A stretch of 64,000 bases of DNA, from contig NC_012522.1 in NCBI RefSeq assembly GCF_000010805.1, positions 6,572,001-6,636,000 on the forward strand, in the 5' to 3' direction. The stretch comes from Rhodococcus opacus B4 (GTDB lineage Bacteria > Actinomycetota > Actinomycetes > Mycobacteriales > Mycobacteriaceae). Below the pieces are notes generated by a model, which worked only from the letters and a program-made list of their open reading frames with translations, did no database searches and was not told the origin of the DNA. Both the position numbers and the translations under genes were made by a program. Every line of letters starts with the position of its first letter. Position 1 is the stretch's first letter. Shown here in pieces: positions 25,154-32,903 of this stretch.

Positions 25154-25786
25154 TCAGAGCTTGGACGCGCAGAGCAGGCCGTCGCCGATCGGCAGGAACA
25201 CGCGGATCAGTTTGTCGTCCTCGGCGAGCGCCTTCGCGGCCTCGCGGACGGCGACGGTCGCGGCGTCCCGCTGGCTCGGGTCGACGACCCGGCCGCCGTG
25301 CAGCGCGTTGTGCAGCACGATCGCGCCGCCCGGGCGCAGCAGCCGGACCCCCTCGCGGACGTAGTGCGGGTGGTCGACCGGTGCGCTGTCGACGAACACC
25401 AGGTCGTACGCGCCGTCGGCGAGTCGCGGCAGGACGTCGAGGGCCCGGCCGTTGATCAGCCTGGTCCGGGCGGGTGCGATGTCGTTGGTCCGGAACGACA
25501 GCTTGGCGGCCCGCTGGTGCTCGGGTTCGCTGTCGATGGTGGTGAGGACGCCGTCCTCGCGCATGCCCCGGAGCAGCCACAGGCTGCTCACACCCGCGCC
25601 GGTGCCGACCTCGACGACTGTCTTGGCGTCCAGCATGCGGGCAAACAGGGCGAGCGCAGCACCGACCGCGGGAGGTACCGGTTCGGCACCGAGGTCGTCC
25701 GCCCGCTCCCTGGCCGCACCGAGGGCCTCGTCTTCACGGACAGCCCCTTCTGCGTGGGTGAGTATCCGTTCGGCGTTTGTCTGCAC
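25154..25786 (-). CDS. SAM-dependent O-methyltransferase (class I, family 3)
   Basis: A catechol-O-methyltransferase-like enzyme of 210-212 residues. Motifs: VVEVGTGAGVSSLWLLRG (SAM loop), TIDSEPEHQ, LPRLADGAYDLVFVDSAP with the metal-binding Asp, and LRPGGAIVLHNALHGGRV. Family members methylate phenolic hydroxyls with a divalent metal. It corresponds to M. tuberculosis Rv1220c. The start needs care: ATG 25792 would sit one base after a TAGCCT -10 box (25799-25794), whereas GTG 25786, two codons later, sits seven bases from it in the usual leaderless spacing, so I use GTG 25786. Its stop is one base from the glgC stop, convergent. Confidence 0.87.
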   Translation of the reverse strand: MQTNAERILTHAEGAVREDEALGAARERADDLGAEPVPPAVGAALALFARMLDAKTVVEVGTGAGVSSLWLLRGMREDGVLTTIDSEPEHQRAAKLSFRTNDIAPARTRLINGRALDVLPRLADGAYDLVFVDSAPVDHPHYVREGVRLLRPGGAIVLHNALHGGRVVDPSQRDAATVAVREAAKALAEDDKLIRVFLPIGDGLLCASKL

Positions 25787-26076
25787 GCACATGAGGCTAT
25801 CGGGGTCTCGTCATCGCCGCTGCGAGGCGCGCTCGACAACAATGCCGTGACCCGGCCCGGCGCGATTCTCAGGAATACCTCAGCTTGCTCACACCACACA
25901 CATATCGGGGTGGGAAAGAGTGAGTCCAACGCCAGATCCGAAGACCGCCCGGCGGGGAGATCACGACGACGGAGGAAAAGTCCGAGAGTCCGGGAACAAA
26001 TCCCGGCACCCGGGAGTTGACGCCTATAACACGTTCAGTGATCTGCGGTCCTGAGTAGGAGGATCCACTTAACTCG
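25787..26076. promoter_or_regulatory. Divergent control region between the O-methyltransferase and sigE
   Basis: Besides the O-methyltransferase -10 box, this stretch holds an ECF-type promoter match, GGAAC (25993-25997) and GTT (26016-26018) 18 bases apart, in the sense of sigE; such GGAAC-N-GTT pairs are read by SigE/SigH-class factors, suggesting autoregulation or a sigma cascade. TATAAC at 26025-26030 could be a housekeeping -10 for the same gene. AGGAGG at 26057-26062 is the sigE ribosome site, with unusually long spacing. Confidence 0.5.
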
Positions 26077-26709
26077 ATGAGCAACCACACGATGGCTCCA
26101 GACGAGAGAACCACCGACGAGCAGCTGTCGGACGCCAAGCTGACGGGCACCGCTGTGTTCGACGCCACAGGCGAGAAGTCGGCCATGCCGTCGTGGGACG
26201 AACTCGTCCGCGAGCACGGCGACCGAGTCTACCGGCTGGCCTACCGGCTGTCGGGCGACGCGCAGGACGCCGAGGACCTCACCCAGGACACGTTCATCCG
26301 GGTGTTCCGATCCCTGTCCGACTACCAGCCCGGCACGTTCGAGGGCTGGTTGCACCGCATCACCACCAACCTCTTCCTCGACATGGTCCGACGCCGCAAC
26401 CGCATCCGCATGGAAGCGCTGCCCGAGGACTACGATCGGGTCCCGGCCGACGGGCCGAACCCCGAGGAGATCTACCACGACGCCCGCCTGGACGCAGATC
26501 TGCAGGCAGCGCTCGACTCGCTGGCCCCGGAGTTCCGCGCCGCGGTCGTGCTGTGTGACATCGAAGGACTGTCCTACGAGGAGATCGGTGCCACACTGGG
26601 TGTGAAGCTCGGAACCGTGCGCAGCCGCATCCACCGCGGCAGGCAGGCTCTGCGTGAGCATCTGGCTGTGAACGGAAAGGTTGACTCCGATCAGATCGGC
26701 GTCGGGTAG
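26077..26709 (+). CDS. sigE: ECF RNA polymerase sigma factor SigE
   Basis: A 210-residue extracytoplasmic-function sigma factor that directs transcription of envelope-stress genes. Sigma-2 is seen at about 40-110 (RVYRLAYRLSGDAQDAEDLTQDTFIRVFRSL, read as the D-A-E-D-L-T-Q-D core, then GWLHRITTNLFLD), sigma-4 at about 145-200 (LCDIEGLSYEEIGATLGVKLGTVRSRIHRGR). The order sigE-rseA-htrA-tatB is the same as Rv1221-Rv1224. Start ATG 26077 is 14 bases from AGGAGG; the in-frame ATG 26092 is a possible shorter start, and several translational starts are known for mycobacterial SigE. A candidate ECF promoter lies 60-85 bases upstream. Confidence 0.95.
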   Translation: MSNHTMAPDERTTDEQLSDAKLTGTAVFDATGEKSAMPSWDELVREHGDRVYRLAYRLSGDAQDAEDLTQDTFIRVFRSLSDYQPGTFEGWLHRITTNLFLDMVRRRNRIRMEALPEDYDRVPADGPNPEEIYHDARLDADLQAALDSLAPEFRAAVVLCDIEGLSYEEIGATLGVKLGTVRSRIHRGRQALREHLAVNGKVDSDQIGVG

Positions 26710-26725
26710 TTACCAGGAGGGACGA

Positions 26726-27088
26726 ATGACGCAGGGGCGTGTACCTCGCCAGTTTGGCTCCACCGAACATCTGGCGAGTGAGGCGATCGCCGCCTTCGTC
26801 GACGGTGAGCTCCGCATGTCCGCTTATCTGCGCGCCGCCCACCACCTGTCGATCTGCGCCGAGTGCGCGTTCGAGGTGGACTCCCAGCAGCAGGCGCGGC
26901 GCGCCCTGCGTCGCAGTGGCGACGTCGCCATGCCCTCGGGCCTCCTGGGTCTGCTGAGCCAGATCCCCAGCTGCAACCAGGGCGATCCCGCCGACAAGTC
27001 CCCGTTCGACTCCCACACCCCGGATTCGCCGGTCACGAGCGAGTACTCGATCACCAGCCGGATCTGGTCCCGGCGCTGGCGCCGTTGA
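26726..27088 (+). CDS. rseA: Anti-sigma-E factor RseA
   Basis: A 120-residue cytoplasmic anti-sigma factor with a zinc-associated (ZAS) motif: His40-x3-Cys44-x2-Cys47 in HHLSICAECAFEV, preceded by the helix SEAIAAFVDGELRMSAYLRAAHH. It holds SigE inactive until redox or phosphorylation-dependent proteolysis releases it in mycobacteria. The C-terminal half is Pro/Ser rich with no membrane helix. ATG 26726 follows CCAGGAGGG; 16 bases separate it from sigE, so both are made together. Confidence 0.9.
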   Translation: MTQGRVPRQFGSTEHLASEAIAAFVDGELRMSAYLRAAHHLSICAECAFEVDSQQQARRALRRSGDVAMPSGLLGLLSQIPSCNQGDPADKSPFDSHTPDSPVTSEYSITSRIWSRRWRR

Positions 27089-27182
27089 GCGCAGCCGGGC
27101 CGACGACGGCGGTGTCCGCGCCCGGCGGGGCATCGGTGATACTGGGGCGCGTGACTGACGCACACGAGGGGGACACGACAGC

Positions 27183-28703
27183 GTGACGGCGGATTACAAG
27201 ACTCCGGGTTCCGAGGCGACGGCACCCGACGGTCCCGTGCCGGACGAGTCGGGCACGCTGCGTCCGGCGGACGCCCCACGGCTCGATCCGAGGCCCGTGT
27301 ACCGGCCGCAGATCGATGCGGCGTCCAGCCGCGCGTTCGGCCGACCGGGTGGCGTCACCGGTTCGTTCGCTCCGTCGGATGCCAGGCGCGAGAGCGAACC
27401 CTCCGTGAAGGTCGGTGCACCCGATCCCGTGCTGGCGGAGGCGTTCGGCCGCCCGGACGGTGAGGTCGACACCATCCAGCGCGATCCCCACCGCAAAACC
27501 GACGCCCCGGCGGCCGAGGCCGCGCCCGCGGACCCGTGGCGCGACCCGGCAGCGGGCGTCGAACTCGGCTCCCCGGCGTTGCACGCGACGGAACACTCGC
27601 GGCCGCCGGCTCCCGCCCTCAGCGCCCGAGAGGTCCTGTTCGGCGGCAAGGTCGCGCCGAAGGCGCTCGTCGCGCTGGGCGGAATCGCGCTCGCGATCGG
27701 TCTGGTCGGTGGCCTGCTCGCCGCGGTGATCACCGCCGATCGCAGCTCGCTGACCAGTGACAGCGTCACCCTCGTCCAGGGCGGCGACGAGGACCTCGGC
27801 CAGTCGCCCGTCGCGCAGGTCGCGGACGCCGTCCTGCCCTCCGTCGTGTCCATCCAGGTGGCGGTCGGCGACCAGGGCAGTACCGGTTCGGGTGTCGTCA
27901 TCGACGGCGCCGGTTACATCGTCACCAACAATCACGTCATCTCCGCCGCCGCCACGGCCCCCGACGGCGGCAAGATCCAGGTGATCTTCTCCGACGGAAC
28001 GAAGGCCGACGCCCAGATCGTCGGTCGCGACATCAAGACCGACCTGGCGGTGCTCAAGGTCTCCGCCGACAACCTGACGGTCGCGGAACTCGGCAGGTCC
28101 GGGGACGTGCAGGTCGGTGAGGACGTCGTCGCCGTCGGCTCGCCCCTCGGACTCAGCAAGACCGTCACCCGCGGCATCGTCAGCGCGCTGCACCGCCCGA
28201 TGCGACTGTCCGGCGAGGGTTCCGACACGAACGCCGTCATCGATGCCGTCCAGACGGACGCCGCCATCAATCACGGCAACTCGGGCGGCGCGCTCGTCGA
28301 CGACACGGGCCGGGTGATCGGCATCAACACCGCCATGCTCAGCGAATCCGGCGGCTCGGTGGGCCTCGGCTTCGCGATTCCCATCGACGACGTCACGACG
28401 GTCGCGCAGACCCTCATCCGGGACGGGCAGATGCACCACCCGGACATCGGGGTCAACGCCCGGACCGTCGTCAACGACAACACCAGCGGCGCCCAGGTGG
28501 CCAACGTCCGCTCGGACAGCCCGGCCGCGCGGGCGGGCATCGTCGAGAACGACGTCATCGTCAAGGTCGGCGACCGCACGGTCACCAGCGCCGACGAGTT
28601 GGTCGTCGCCGTCAACCTGCAGAAGATCGGTGAGCCCGTCCGGGTTCAGCTGATCCGCGAGGGCCGGCTCGTCGATGTCGACGTGACCCCGGCCTCCGAT
28701 TGA
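27183..28703 (+). CDS. htrA: HtrA/DegP-type membrane-anchored serine protease
   Basis: A 506-residue protein with a long disordered cytoplasmic N terminus (1-155, Pro/Asp/Arg rich), one membrane helix (about 161-184), a trypsin-like domain outside the membrane and one PDZ domain (about 405-505). The catalytic triad is complete: His251 in TNNHVIS, Asp287 in KTDLAVLKV and Ser367 in GNSGGAL. It degrades or refolds damaged envelope proteins; in mycobacteria the corresponding protein (Rv1223) lies in the sigE cluster and supports cell-envelope homeostasis. The GTG start has GAGGGGGAC upstream. Placement after sigE-rseA implies SigE control. Confidence 0.94.
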   Translation: MTADYKTPGSEATAPDGPVPDESGTLRPADAPRLDPRPVYRPQIDAASSRAFGRPGGVTGSFAPSDARRESEPSVKVGAPDPVLAEAFGRPDGEVDTIQRDPHRKTDAPAAEAAPADPWRDPAAGVELGSPALHATEHSRPPAPALSAREVLFGGKVAPKALVALGGIALAIGLVGGLLAAVITADRSSLTSDSVTLVQGGDEDLGQSPVAQVADAVLPSVVSIQVAVGDQGSTGSGVVIDGAGYIVTNNHVISAAATAPDGGKIQVIFSDGTKADAQIVGRDIKTDLAVLKVSADNLTVAELGRSGDVQVGEDVVAVGSPLGLSKTVTRGIVSALHRPMRLSGEGSDTNAVIDAVQTDAAINHGNSGGALVDDTGRVIGINTAMLSESGGSVGLGFAIPIDDVTTVAQTLIRDGQMHHPDIGVNARTVVNDNTSGAQVANVRSDSPAARAGIVENDVIVKVGDRTVTSADELVVAVNLQKIGEPVRVQLIREGRLVDVDVTPASD

Positions 28704-28760
28704 CTCGAGAGTGTGCTGTGAGATCGCTCCGCCACCTGGGCATGCACCCGCACCGCACAG

Positions 28761-28772
28761 TAGGCTGACCAC
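28761..28772 (+). promoter_or_regulatory. Leaderless promoter -10 box of tatB
   Basis: TAGGCT at 28761-28766, six bases, then GTG 28773, with no ribosome site. It indicates that tatB is transcribed independently of htrA. Confidence 0.5.
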
Positions 28773-29204
28773 GTGTTCGGCAACATTGGTTGGGGCGAGT
28801 TCATGGTCCTCCTCGTCGCGGCTCTGGTCATCTTGGGACCCGAGCGGCTTCCGGGTGCGGTCAGCTGGGTCACGAAGTCACTGAGACAGGTCCGTGAGTA
28901 TGCGAGCGGTGCCAGCCAGCAACTCAAGGACGAACTCGGCCCGGAGTTCGAGGATCTCCGCAAACCTCTGGCGGACCTCAATCAGCTCCGCGGAATGACC
29001 CCGCGTGCCGTCATCACCAAACACCTTCTCGACGGTGACGATTCGATTCTCACCGGCAACTTCGACAAGCCGGGTTCGGTGTCGTTCGACAAGTCGAACC
29101 CGGGAACGAAGGCTGTCAGCGCCGATCCGTCGACGCCCACCGCCCCGCAGAACAAGCCGCTCGCGGCCGGCGAGCGCCCTCCGATCGACCTCGACGCGAC
29201 ATAG
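28773..29204 (+). CDS. tatB: Twin-arginine translocase subunit TatB
   Basis: A 143-residue component of the Tat system, which exports folded proteins with twin-arginine signals. The N-terminal transmembrane helix with following amphipathic helix is plain: MFGNIGWGEFMVLLVAALVI, then LGPERLPGAVSWVTKSLRQV, including the conserved Glu near residue 9 and the G-P hinge. The tail is hydrophilic and acidic. TatA and TatC are not in this window; in M. tuberculosis they lie elsewhere while tatB (Rv1224) follows htrA, as here. It converges on mrp across a long hairpin. Confidence 0.92.
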   Translation: MFGNIGWGEFMVLLVAALVILGPERLPGAVSWVTKSLRQVREYASGASQQLKDELGPEFEDLRKPLADLNQLRGMTPRAVITKHLLDGDDSILTGNFDKPGSVSFDKSNPGTKAVSADPSTPTAPQNKPLAAGERPPIDLDAT

Positions 29205-29213
29205 GCCCTCCGG

Positions 29214-29270
29214 GCTCGTGCGCCTTTCTGGTTGTTCCAGCAACCGGAAAGGCGCACGAGCGCGAAGCGC
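29214..29270. terminator. 21-bp bidirectional hairpin with overlapping GAA-loop hairpin
   Basis: Arms at 29214-29234 and 29241-29261 pair over 21 bases with one G-T wobble, around a six-base loop, ten bases after the tatB stop. A short GCGC-GAA-GCGC hairpin (29260-29270) uses the last bases of the right arm. The stop codons of the convergent genes tatB and mrp flank it, so it can terminate both. Its architecture repeats that at 18523-18585, though the stem sequence differs. Confidence 0.65.
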
Positions 29271-29273
29271 CTA

Positions 29274-30410
29274 CTACAGGTGCCGGGTGGTGTCGATCCC
29301 CAGCGACATTCCGGCGAGCCCGCGCTTGCGCACGGCCAGCTTGTCCGCGATGTCGCGGAGCGCCGTCGCGGCCGGGGAGTCCGGCTGGCCGAGGACGATG
29401 GGAAGGCCGCCGTCGCCGCCCTCCCGGACCGCCTGCTCGAGCGGGATCTGTCCCAGCAGAGGCACCTTCGCGCCCACGGCCTTGGTGAGCCGGTCCGCGA
29501 CGGCCTGGCCGCCGCCGGAGCCGAAGATGTCCATCCGGCTGCCGTCGGGCATGTCCATCCAGGACATGTTCTCGACGACGCCGACGATGCGCTGACGGGT
29601 CTGCAGTGCGATGGCACCGGCACGCTCGGCCACCTCGGCCGCGGCCTGCTGCGGGGTGGTGACGACGAGGATCTCCGCGCCGGGGATCAGTTGCGCGACG
29701 GAGATGGCGACGTCGCCGGTTCCGGGCGGCAGATCGAGCAGCAGAACGTCGAGATCGCCCCAGAAGACGTCGGCGAGGAATTGCTGCAGCGCGCGGTGCA
29801 GCATCGGTCCACGCCACACGACCGGGGTGTTGCCCTGGGTGAACTGGGCGATGGAGATCATCTTCACGTCGTGCGCGACGGGCGGCATGATCATGCGTTC
29901 GACCTGCGTGGGCTTGGCATCGGTGCCGAGCATGCGGGGAACGGAATGTCCGTAGATGTCGGCGTCGAGCACACCCACCGACAGTCCGCGGGCGGCCAGT
30001 GCGGCGGCCAGGTTGACCGTGACACTGGACTTGCCGACGCCGCCCTTGCCGGACGCGACCGCGTAGACGCGGGTGAGCGAACCGGGCTGCGCGAACGGGA
30101 TGACGGGCTCGGCGGAGTCTCCGCGCAGCGACTTGCGGAGTTCGGTGCGCTGCTCGTCGCTCATCACGTCGAGTTCGACGCGGATCGCGCCGACGCCGGG
30201 GACGTCCGCCACGGCCTTGGTGACGCGGTCGCTGATCTCGGTCCGCATCGGGCAGCCCGCGGTGGTCAGGTAGATCGCGATGTCGACGCTGTCGTCGGCC
30301 GCGATGTCGATGCTCTTGACCATCCCGAGTTCGGTGATCGGTTTCCGGATCTCGGGATCCTGGACGCGCGCCAGGGCGCTACGTACAGCGGACTCGCTCA
30401 GGACTGGCAT
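29274..30410 (-). CDS. mrp: Mrp/ApbC-type P-loop ATPase, iron-sulfur cluster carrier
   Basis: A 378-residue protein with an N-terminal MIP18/DUF59 domain (about 5-85, LTTAGCPMR) and a MinD-like ATPase with a deviant Walker A, ASGKGGVGKSS (119-129), plus DADIYGHSVPRMLG and LLLDLPPGTGD. The family carries Fe-S clusters to apoproteins. The C-terminal cluster-ligand CxxC of E. coli Mrp is absent (VENMSWMDMPDGSRMDIFGSGGG region), as I recall also for the mycobacterial Rv1229c; how the cluster is held is thus unclear. TACCAT lies six bases before the ATG (leaderless). Its stop is next to the hairpin shared with tatB. Confidence 0.92.
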   Translation of the reverse strand: MPVLSESAVRSALARVQDPEIRKPITELGMVKSIDIAADDSVDIAIYLTTAGCPMRTEISDRVTKAVADVPGVGAIRVELDVMSDEQRTELRKSLRGDSAEPVIPFAQPGSLTRVYAVASGKGGVGKSSVTVNLAAALAARGLSVGVLDADIYGHSVPRMLGTDAKPTQVERMIMPPVAHDVKMISIAQFTQGNTPVVWRGPMLHRALQQFLADVFWGDLDVLLLDLPPGTGDVAISVAQLIPGAEILVVTTPQQAAAEVAERAGAIALQTRQRIVGVVENMSWMDMPDGSRMDIFGSGGGQAVADRLTKAVGAKVPLLGQIPLEQAVREGGDGGLPIVLGQPDSPAATALRDIADKLAVRKRGLAGMSLGIDTTRHL

Positions 30411-30422
30411 GACTCAATGGTA
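30411..30422 (-). promoter_or_regulatory. Leaderless promoter -10 box of mrp
   Basis: Minus-strand TACCAT (30422-30417), six bases, then the ATG whose first base is 30410. No ribosome site is visible. Confidence 0.45.
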
Positions 30423-30433
30423 AGGATGCGCGC

Positions 30434-31312
30434 TCAGTGGATGCGCGGCAGGTCCGCGGCCGCCGGGATGATTCCGCTGGAGTAGCCGGCGGACCATGCG
30501 AGCACGTTGGCCACGTAGGCGGCGGAGTTGTTGTACCGGTGCACGGCCTTGGCCGCCTGGATCGGGTCCTTGACGTTCAATCCGCCGTCGCACAGGTACT
30601 TTCCGGTGGTCAGTGCGGAGTCGAAGACGTTCTGCGGGTCGGCGACGCCGTCGCCGTTGCCGTCGCCGGCGTAGCGGTTCCAGGTTTCGGGCAGGAACTG
30701 GGTGGGGCCGACGGCGCGGTCGTAGTTGGAGTCGCCGTCCAGCTTGCCGCCGTCGGTGTCGCGGATGACGGCGTTGCCGCCGAGGCTGCCGTCGAGGACC
30801 GGGCCGAGCACGGGCTTGAGCATGTTGCCCTTGTCGTCGGTCTTGCCGTCGTAGGCGTGGGTGGACTCGACGCGGCCGATCCCGGCGATCAGCGTCCAGT
30901 ACATGCCGCAGCCCGGCTGCTCGACGGCGAGTATGCGTTCGGCGTTCTGGTAGGCCGCGACGTTGACGGCGGGGATGCCGAGTGCGCCCTGCGCGATGCT
31001 CGCCGGGAGGGGCGGCGTGGCCTGGACGGGTGCGAGTGCCGGCGGAGCGGGTGCCGCCTCGACCGCGGGCACGGATTCGGCGGCGGTCTCCGCGACGGGG
31101 GTGACGGCTTCTGCGGCCTCGGGTGCGGTGTCGGTCGCCTCCTGGGCGACGTCGGCGACCTCCGACGAGGAACTCGTGGACAGGAACGGGACCTTGGGTG
31201 CGGCGCCGGCCGTGTTGGCTGCGGTGATCAGTCCGATGGGGACGAGTCCGGTAAGCGCGATGACCGAATTGCGGCGGATATGGGAGTCCGTCTTCTTGTT
31301 GTGCCGACCCAC
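30434..31312 (-). CDS. Secreted lytic murein transglycosylase (SLT2/MltB-like), paralog 1
   Basis: A 292-residue exported protein predicted to cleave the glycan strands of peptidoglycan. It has a signal-type N terminus (HIRRNSVIALTGLVPIGLITAANTAGAA), an Ala/Pro/Val-rich linker (40-105) and a catalytic domain with YWTLIAGIGRVESTHA, where Glu149 is the likely acid, DRAVGPTQFLPETWNRYA, and AAYVANVLAWSAGY at the end. GTG 31312 is chosen because AGGAGG lies seven bases upstream; earlier starts lack a ribosome site. M. tuberculosis has one such gene here (Rv1230c); this genome has two in tandem. Confidence 0.87.
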   Translation of the reverse strand: MGRHNKKTDSHIRRNSVIALTGLVPIGLITAANTAGAAPKVPFLSTSSSSEVADVAQEATDTAPEAAEAVTPVAETAAESVPAVEAAPAPPALAPVQATPPLPASIAQGALGIPAVNVAAYQNAERILAVEQPGCGMYWTLIAGIGRVESTHAYDGKTDDKGNMLKPVLGPVLDGSLGGNAVIRDTDGGKLDGDSNYDRAVGPTQFLPETWNRYAGDGNGDGVADPQNVFDSALTTGKYLCDGGLNVKDPIQAAKAVHRYNNSAAYVANVLAWSAGYSSGIIPAAADLPRIH

Positions 31313-31604
31313 TCGATGCCTCCTGCGACCCCGGTCTCGGGGTGTTCCGTTCAACTGACCGGATCGAGGCTACCTGATTCGATATGTTTCCGTTATCCAA
31401 CCGTGATCAAACAAGCTTGCGTCGAGGGGTTCCGTTACTCGGAGCGCACGTGAGCGAGGGTAACCAACACGGCAAGGTCACGCCAGGACCCCGTGTGGCC
31501 GGGATGTCGTAGCGCGGGACCGGTCGCCCGACGGTGGCAAGCGACCCGCACACGTCACCGCGCGCCCTGCGAAATGGCAGAGCGCGCGGCAGACGCGGGG
31601 ATGC
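31313..31604. promoter_or_regulatory. Spacer between the two transglycosylase genes
   Basis: The 292 bases include the promoter of paralog 1, relatively AT-rich around 31375-31425. A dyad GTTACTCG (31434-31441) against CGAGGGTAAC (31455-31464) forms a hairpin with 13-base loop. On the minus strand GGAAC (31433-31429) and GTT (31412-31410) are 16 bases apart, a possible ECF-type promoter. I looked for the conserved core of a cyclic-di-AMP riboswitch, common before cell-wall hydrolase genes in actinobacteria, and did not find it. Confidence 0.35.
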
Positions 31605-32789
31605 CTACCGGGGAACGGCGACAGCCGGAGCGGTGGCCGGGGGCGCGATCGGAGCGGGGGCGCCCGGGTCGGGCACGGCGGCGGCCGGAGCCGACGGGTC
31701 GGCGGGCGGGCAGAAGAGCAGACAGGGCAATTGCGGCAGCGGCGGGAGTCCGGGAATCGGCGCGGCCGGAGCGGGCGTCGTGGGAGCGGTGGCACCGTCC
31801 GTCGACGGCTGCGGGGTGGGCGCGAGATCCCGCGGGAGGTCCGATTCGGCCGCGGCGGCGTCGGCGATTCGTCCGGGCGACGGCGAGGCCGACTCCGACA
31901 GCTGGCTCGGCGTCGGAGTTCCCCCGTTCCGGTACGCGTTCGACCAGGTGATGACGTTGGCGGCGTAGGCAGCCGAGTTGTTGTAGCGCAGCACCGCGCG
32001 GGTTTCCTGCAGCGGATCGCGGAGGTCGAGACCGCCCGAGCAGAGGTACCGGGCGGCCGCCAGCGTCGCGTCGAACACGTTGTTGGGATCGGCCACGCCG
32101 TCGGCGTTGCCGTCCGATGCGTACTTGGCCCACGTGGACGGAATGAACTGCATCGGTCCGACGGCGCGGTCGTGCCCGGGGTCGCCGTCCGTGGCGCCGC
32201 GGTCGGTGTCGCGGATGATCTCGTTGCCCGCGAGCCTGCCGTCGAGAACCGGACCCAGGATCGGGGTGATCGTGGTGCCCACCGAGTCGGTCCGGCCGCC
32301 GCCGGCGTGTCCCGATTCGATGCGGCCGATACCTGCCAGCAGATGCCACGGCAGACCGCATTTGGGGGACTCCGCCATCATCTCGAGTTCCGCGGACCGG
32401 TACGCGTTGAGCACGATCTCCGGGATGCCCAGAGCGCTCAATATCACCGGTGCGGCGATGAGCCCGGTGCCGGACGGGGACGCCGAGGAGACGGGAGATG
32501 TGGGATTTGTCACGGCGGGCACCGGGGCGGGCGGGGGCGGCGCGGCCCGCTGCGATCGGGCGACCCGCGGTGTGGGCGCCACGATTCCCGCGGGCGGGAG
32601 GTATGCGGCCGGGGGAGCGGCCCCCGGGGTGATCGCGGACGCCGCGAGGACCGTCGATGCACCGGTGGACGAGTAGGCGGTGGTGCTCACGGTTGCGCCG
32701 CTGATCGCGGAACCGCCGGTCGAGGACCCGAGGGTGGCAACTGCACCCACGGTCAGGGCAGTCACCGTCAACAGTCCACGTATCCGCAC
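31605..32789 (-). CDS. Secreted lytic murein transglycosylase (SLT2/MltB-like), paralog 2 with Pro/Ala tail
   Basis: A 394-residue exported enzyme related to paralog 1. It has a signal-like N terminus (RIRGLLTVTALTVGAVATLG), a Pro/Ala-rich linker (50-105), the catalytic domain with LLAGIGRIESGHAGGG (Glu158 as probable acid), DRAVGPMQFIPSTWAKYA and NAANVITWSNAY-like end, and an extra 100-residue Pro/Ala/Ser tail containing a Cys-bearing PPLPQLPCLLFCPPAD stretch, probably wall-spanning. GTG 32789 is preceded by AGGGGGTGAT. A CRP-like site lies 56-71 bases upstream. The tail and the second copy distinguish this genome from M. tuberculosis. Confidence 0.85.
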   Translation of the reverse strand: MRIRGLLTVTALTVGAVATLGSSTGGSAISGATVSTTAYSSTGASTVLAASAITPGAAPPAAYLPPAGIVAPTPRVARSQRAAPPPPAPVPAVTNPTSPVSSASPSGTGLIAAPVILSALGIPEIVLNAYRSAELEMMAESPKCGLPWHLLAGIGRIESGHAGGGRTDSVGTTITPILGPVLDGRLAGNEIIRDTDRGATDGDPGHDRAVGPMQFIPSTWAKYASDGNADGVADPNNVFDATLAAARYLCSGGLDLRDPLQETRAVLRYNNSAAYAANVITWSNAYRNGGTPTPSQLSESASPSPGRIADAAAAESDLPRDLAPTPQPSTDGATAPTTPAPAAPIPGLPPLPQLPCLLFCPPADPSAPAAAVPDPGAPAPIAPPATAPAVAVPR

Positions 32790-32844
32790 CCGATCACCCC
32801 CTGCGGTGCTCTTCGCCTGTGCACACCGCATACATCCGAGAAGA

Positions 32845-32860
32845 TGTGACTGACGTTACA
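32845..32860. promoter_or_regulatory. CRP/GlxR-like site before transglycosylase paralog 2
   Basis: TGTGA-CTGACG-TTACA differs at one base from the actinobacterial cAMP-receptor consensus TGTGA-N6-TCACA. It is 56 bases upstream of the paralog 2 start. Mycobacterial CRP controls another peptidoglycan hydrolase gene, rpfA, so a similar link is plausible. Confidence 0.5.
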
Positions 32861-32903
32861 TATCCGTGATTGGCCCTGCCGGAGTTTGGGGGGATTCGCC
32901 GGC

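Noticed and set aside
31313..31604. Possible cyclic-di-AMP riboswitch before the transglycosylase gene
   Set aside because: The conserved core sequences of the ydaO-type riboswitch are not present on the minus strand of this spacer.
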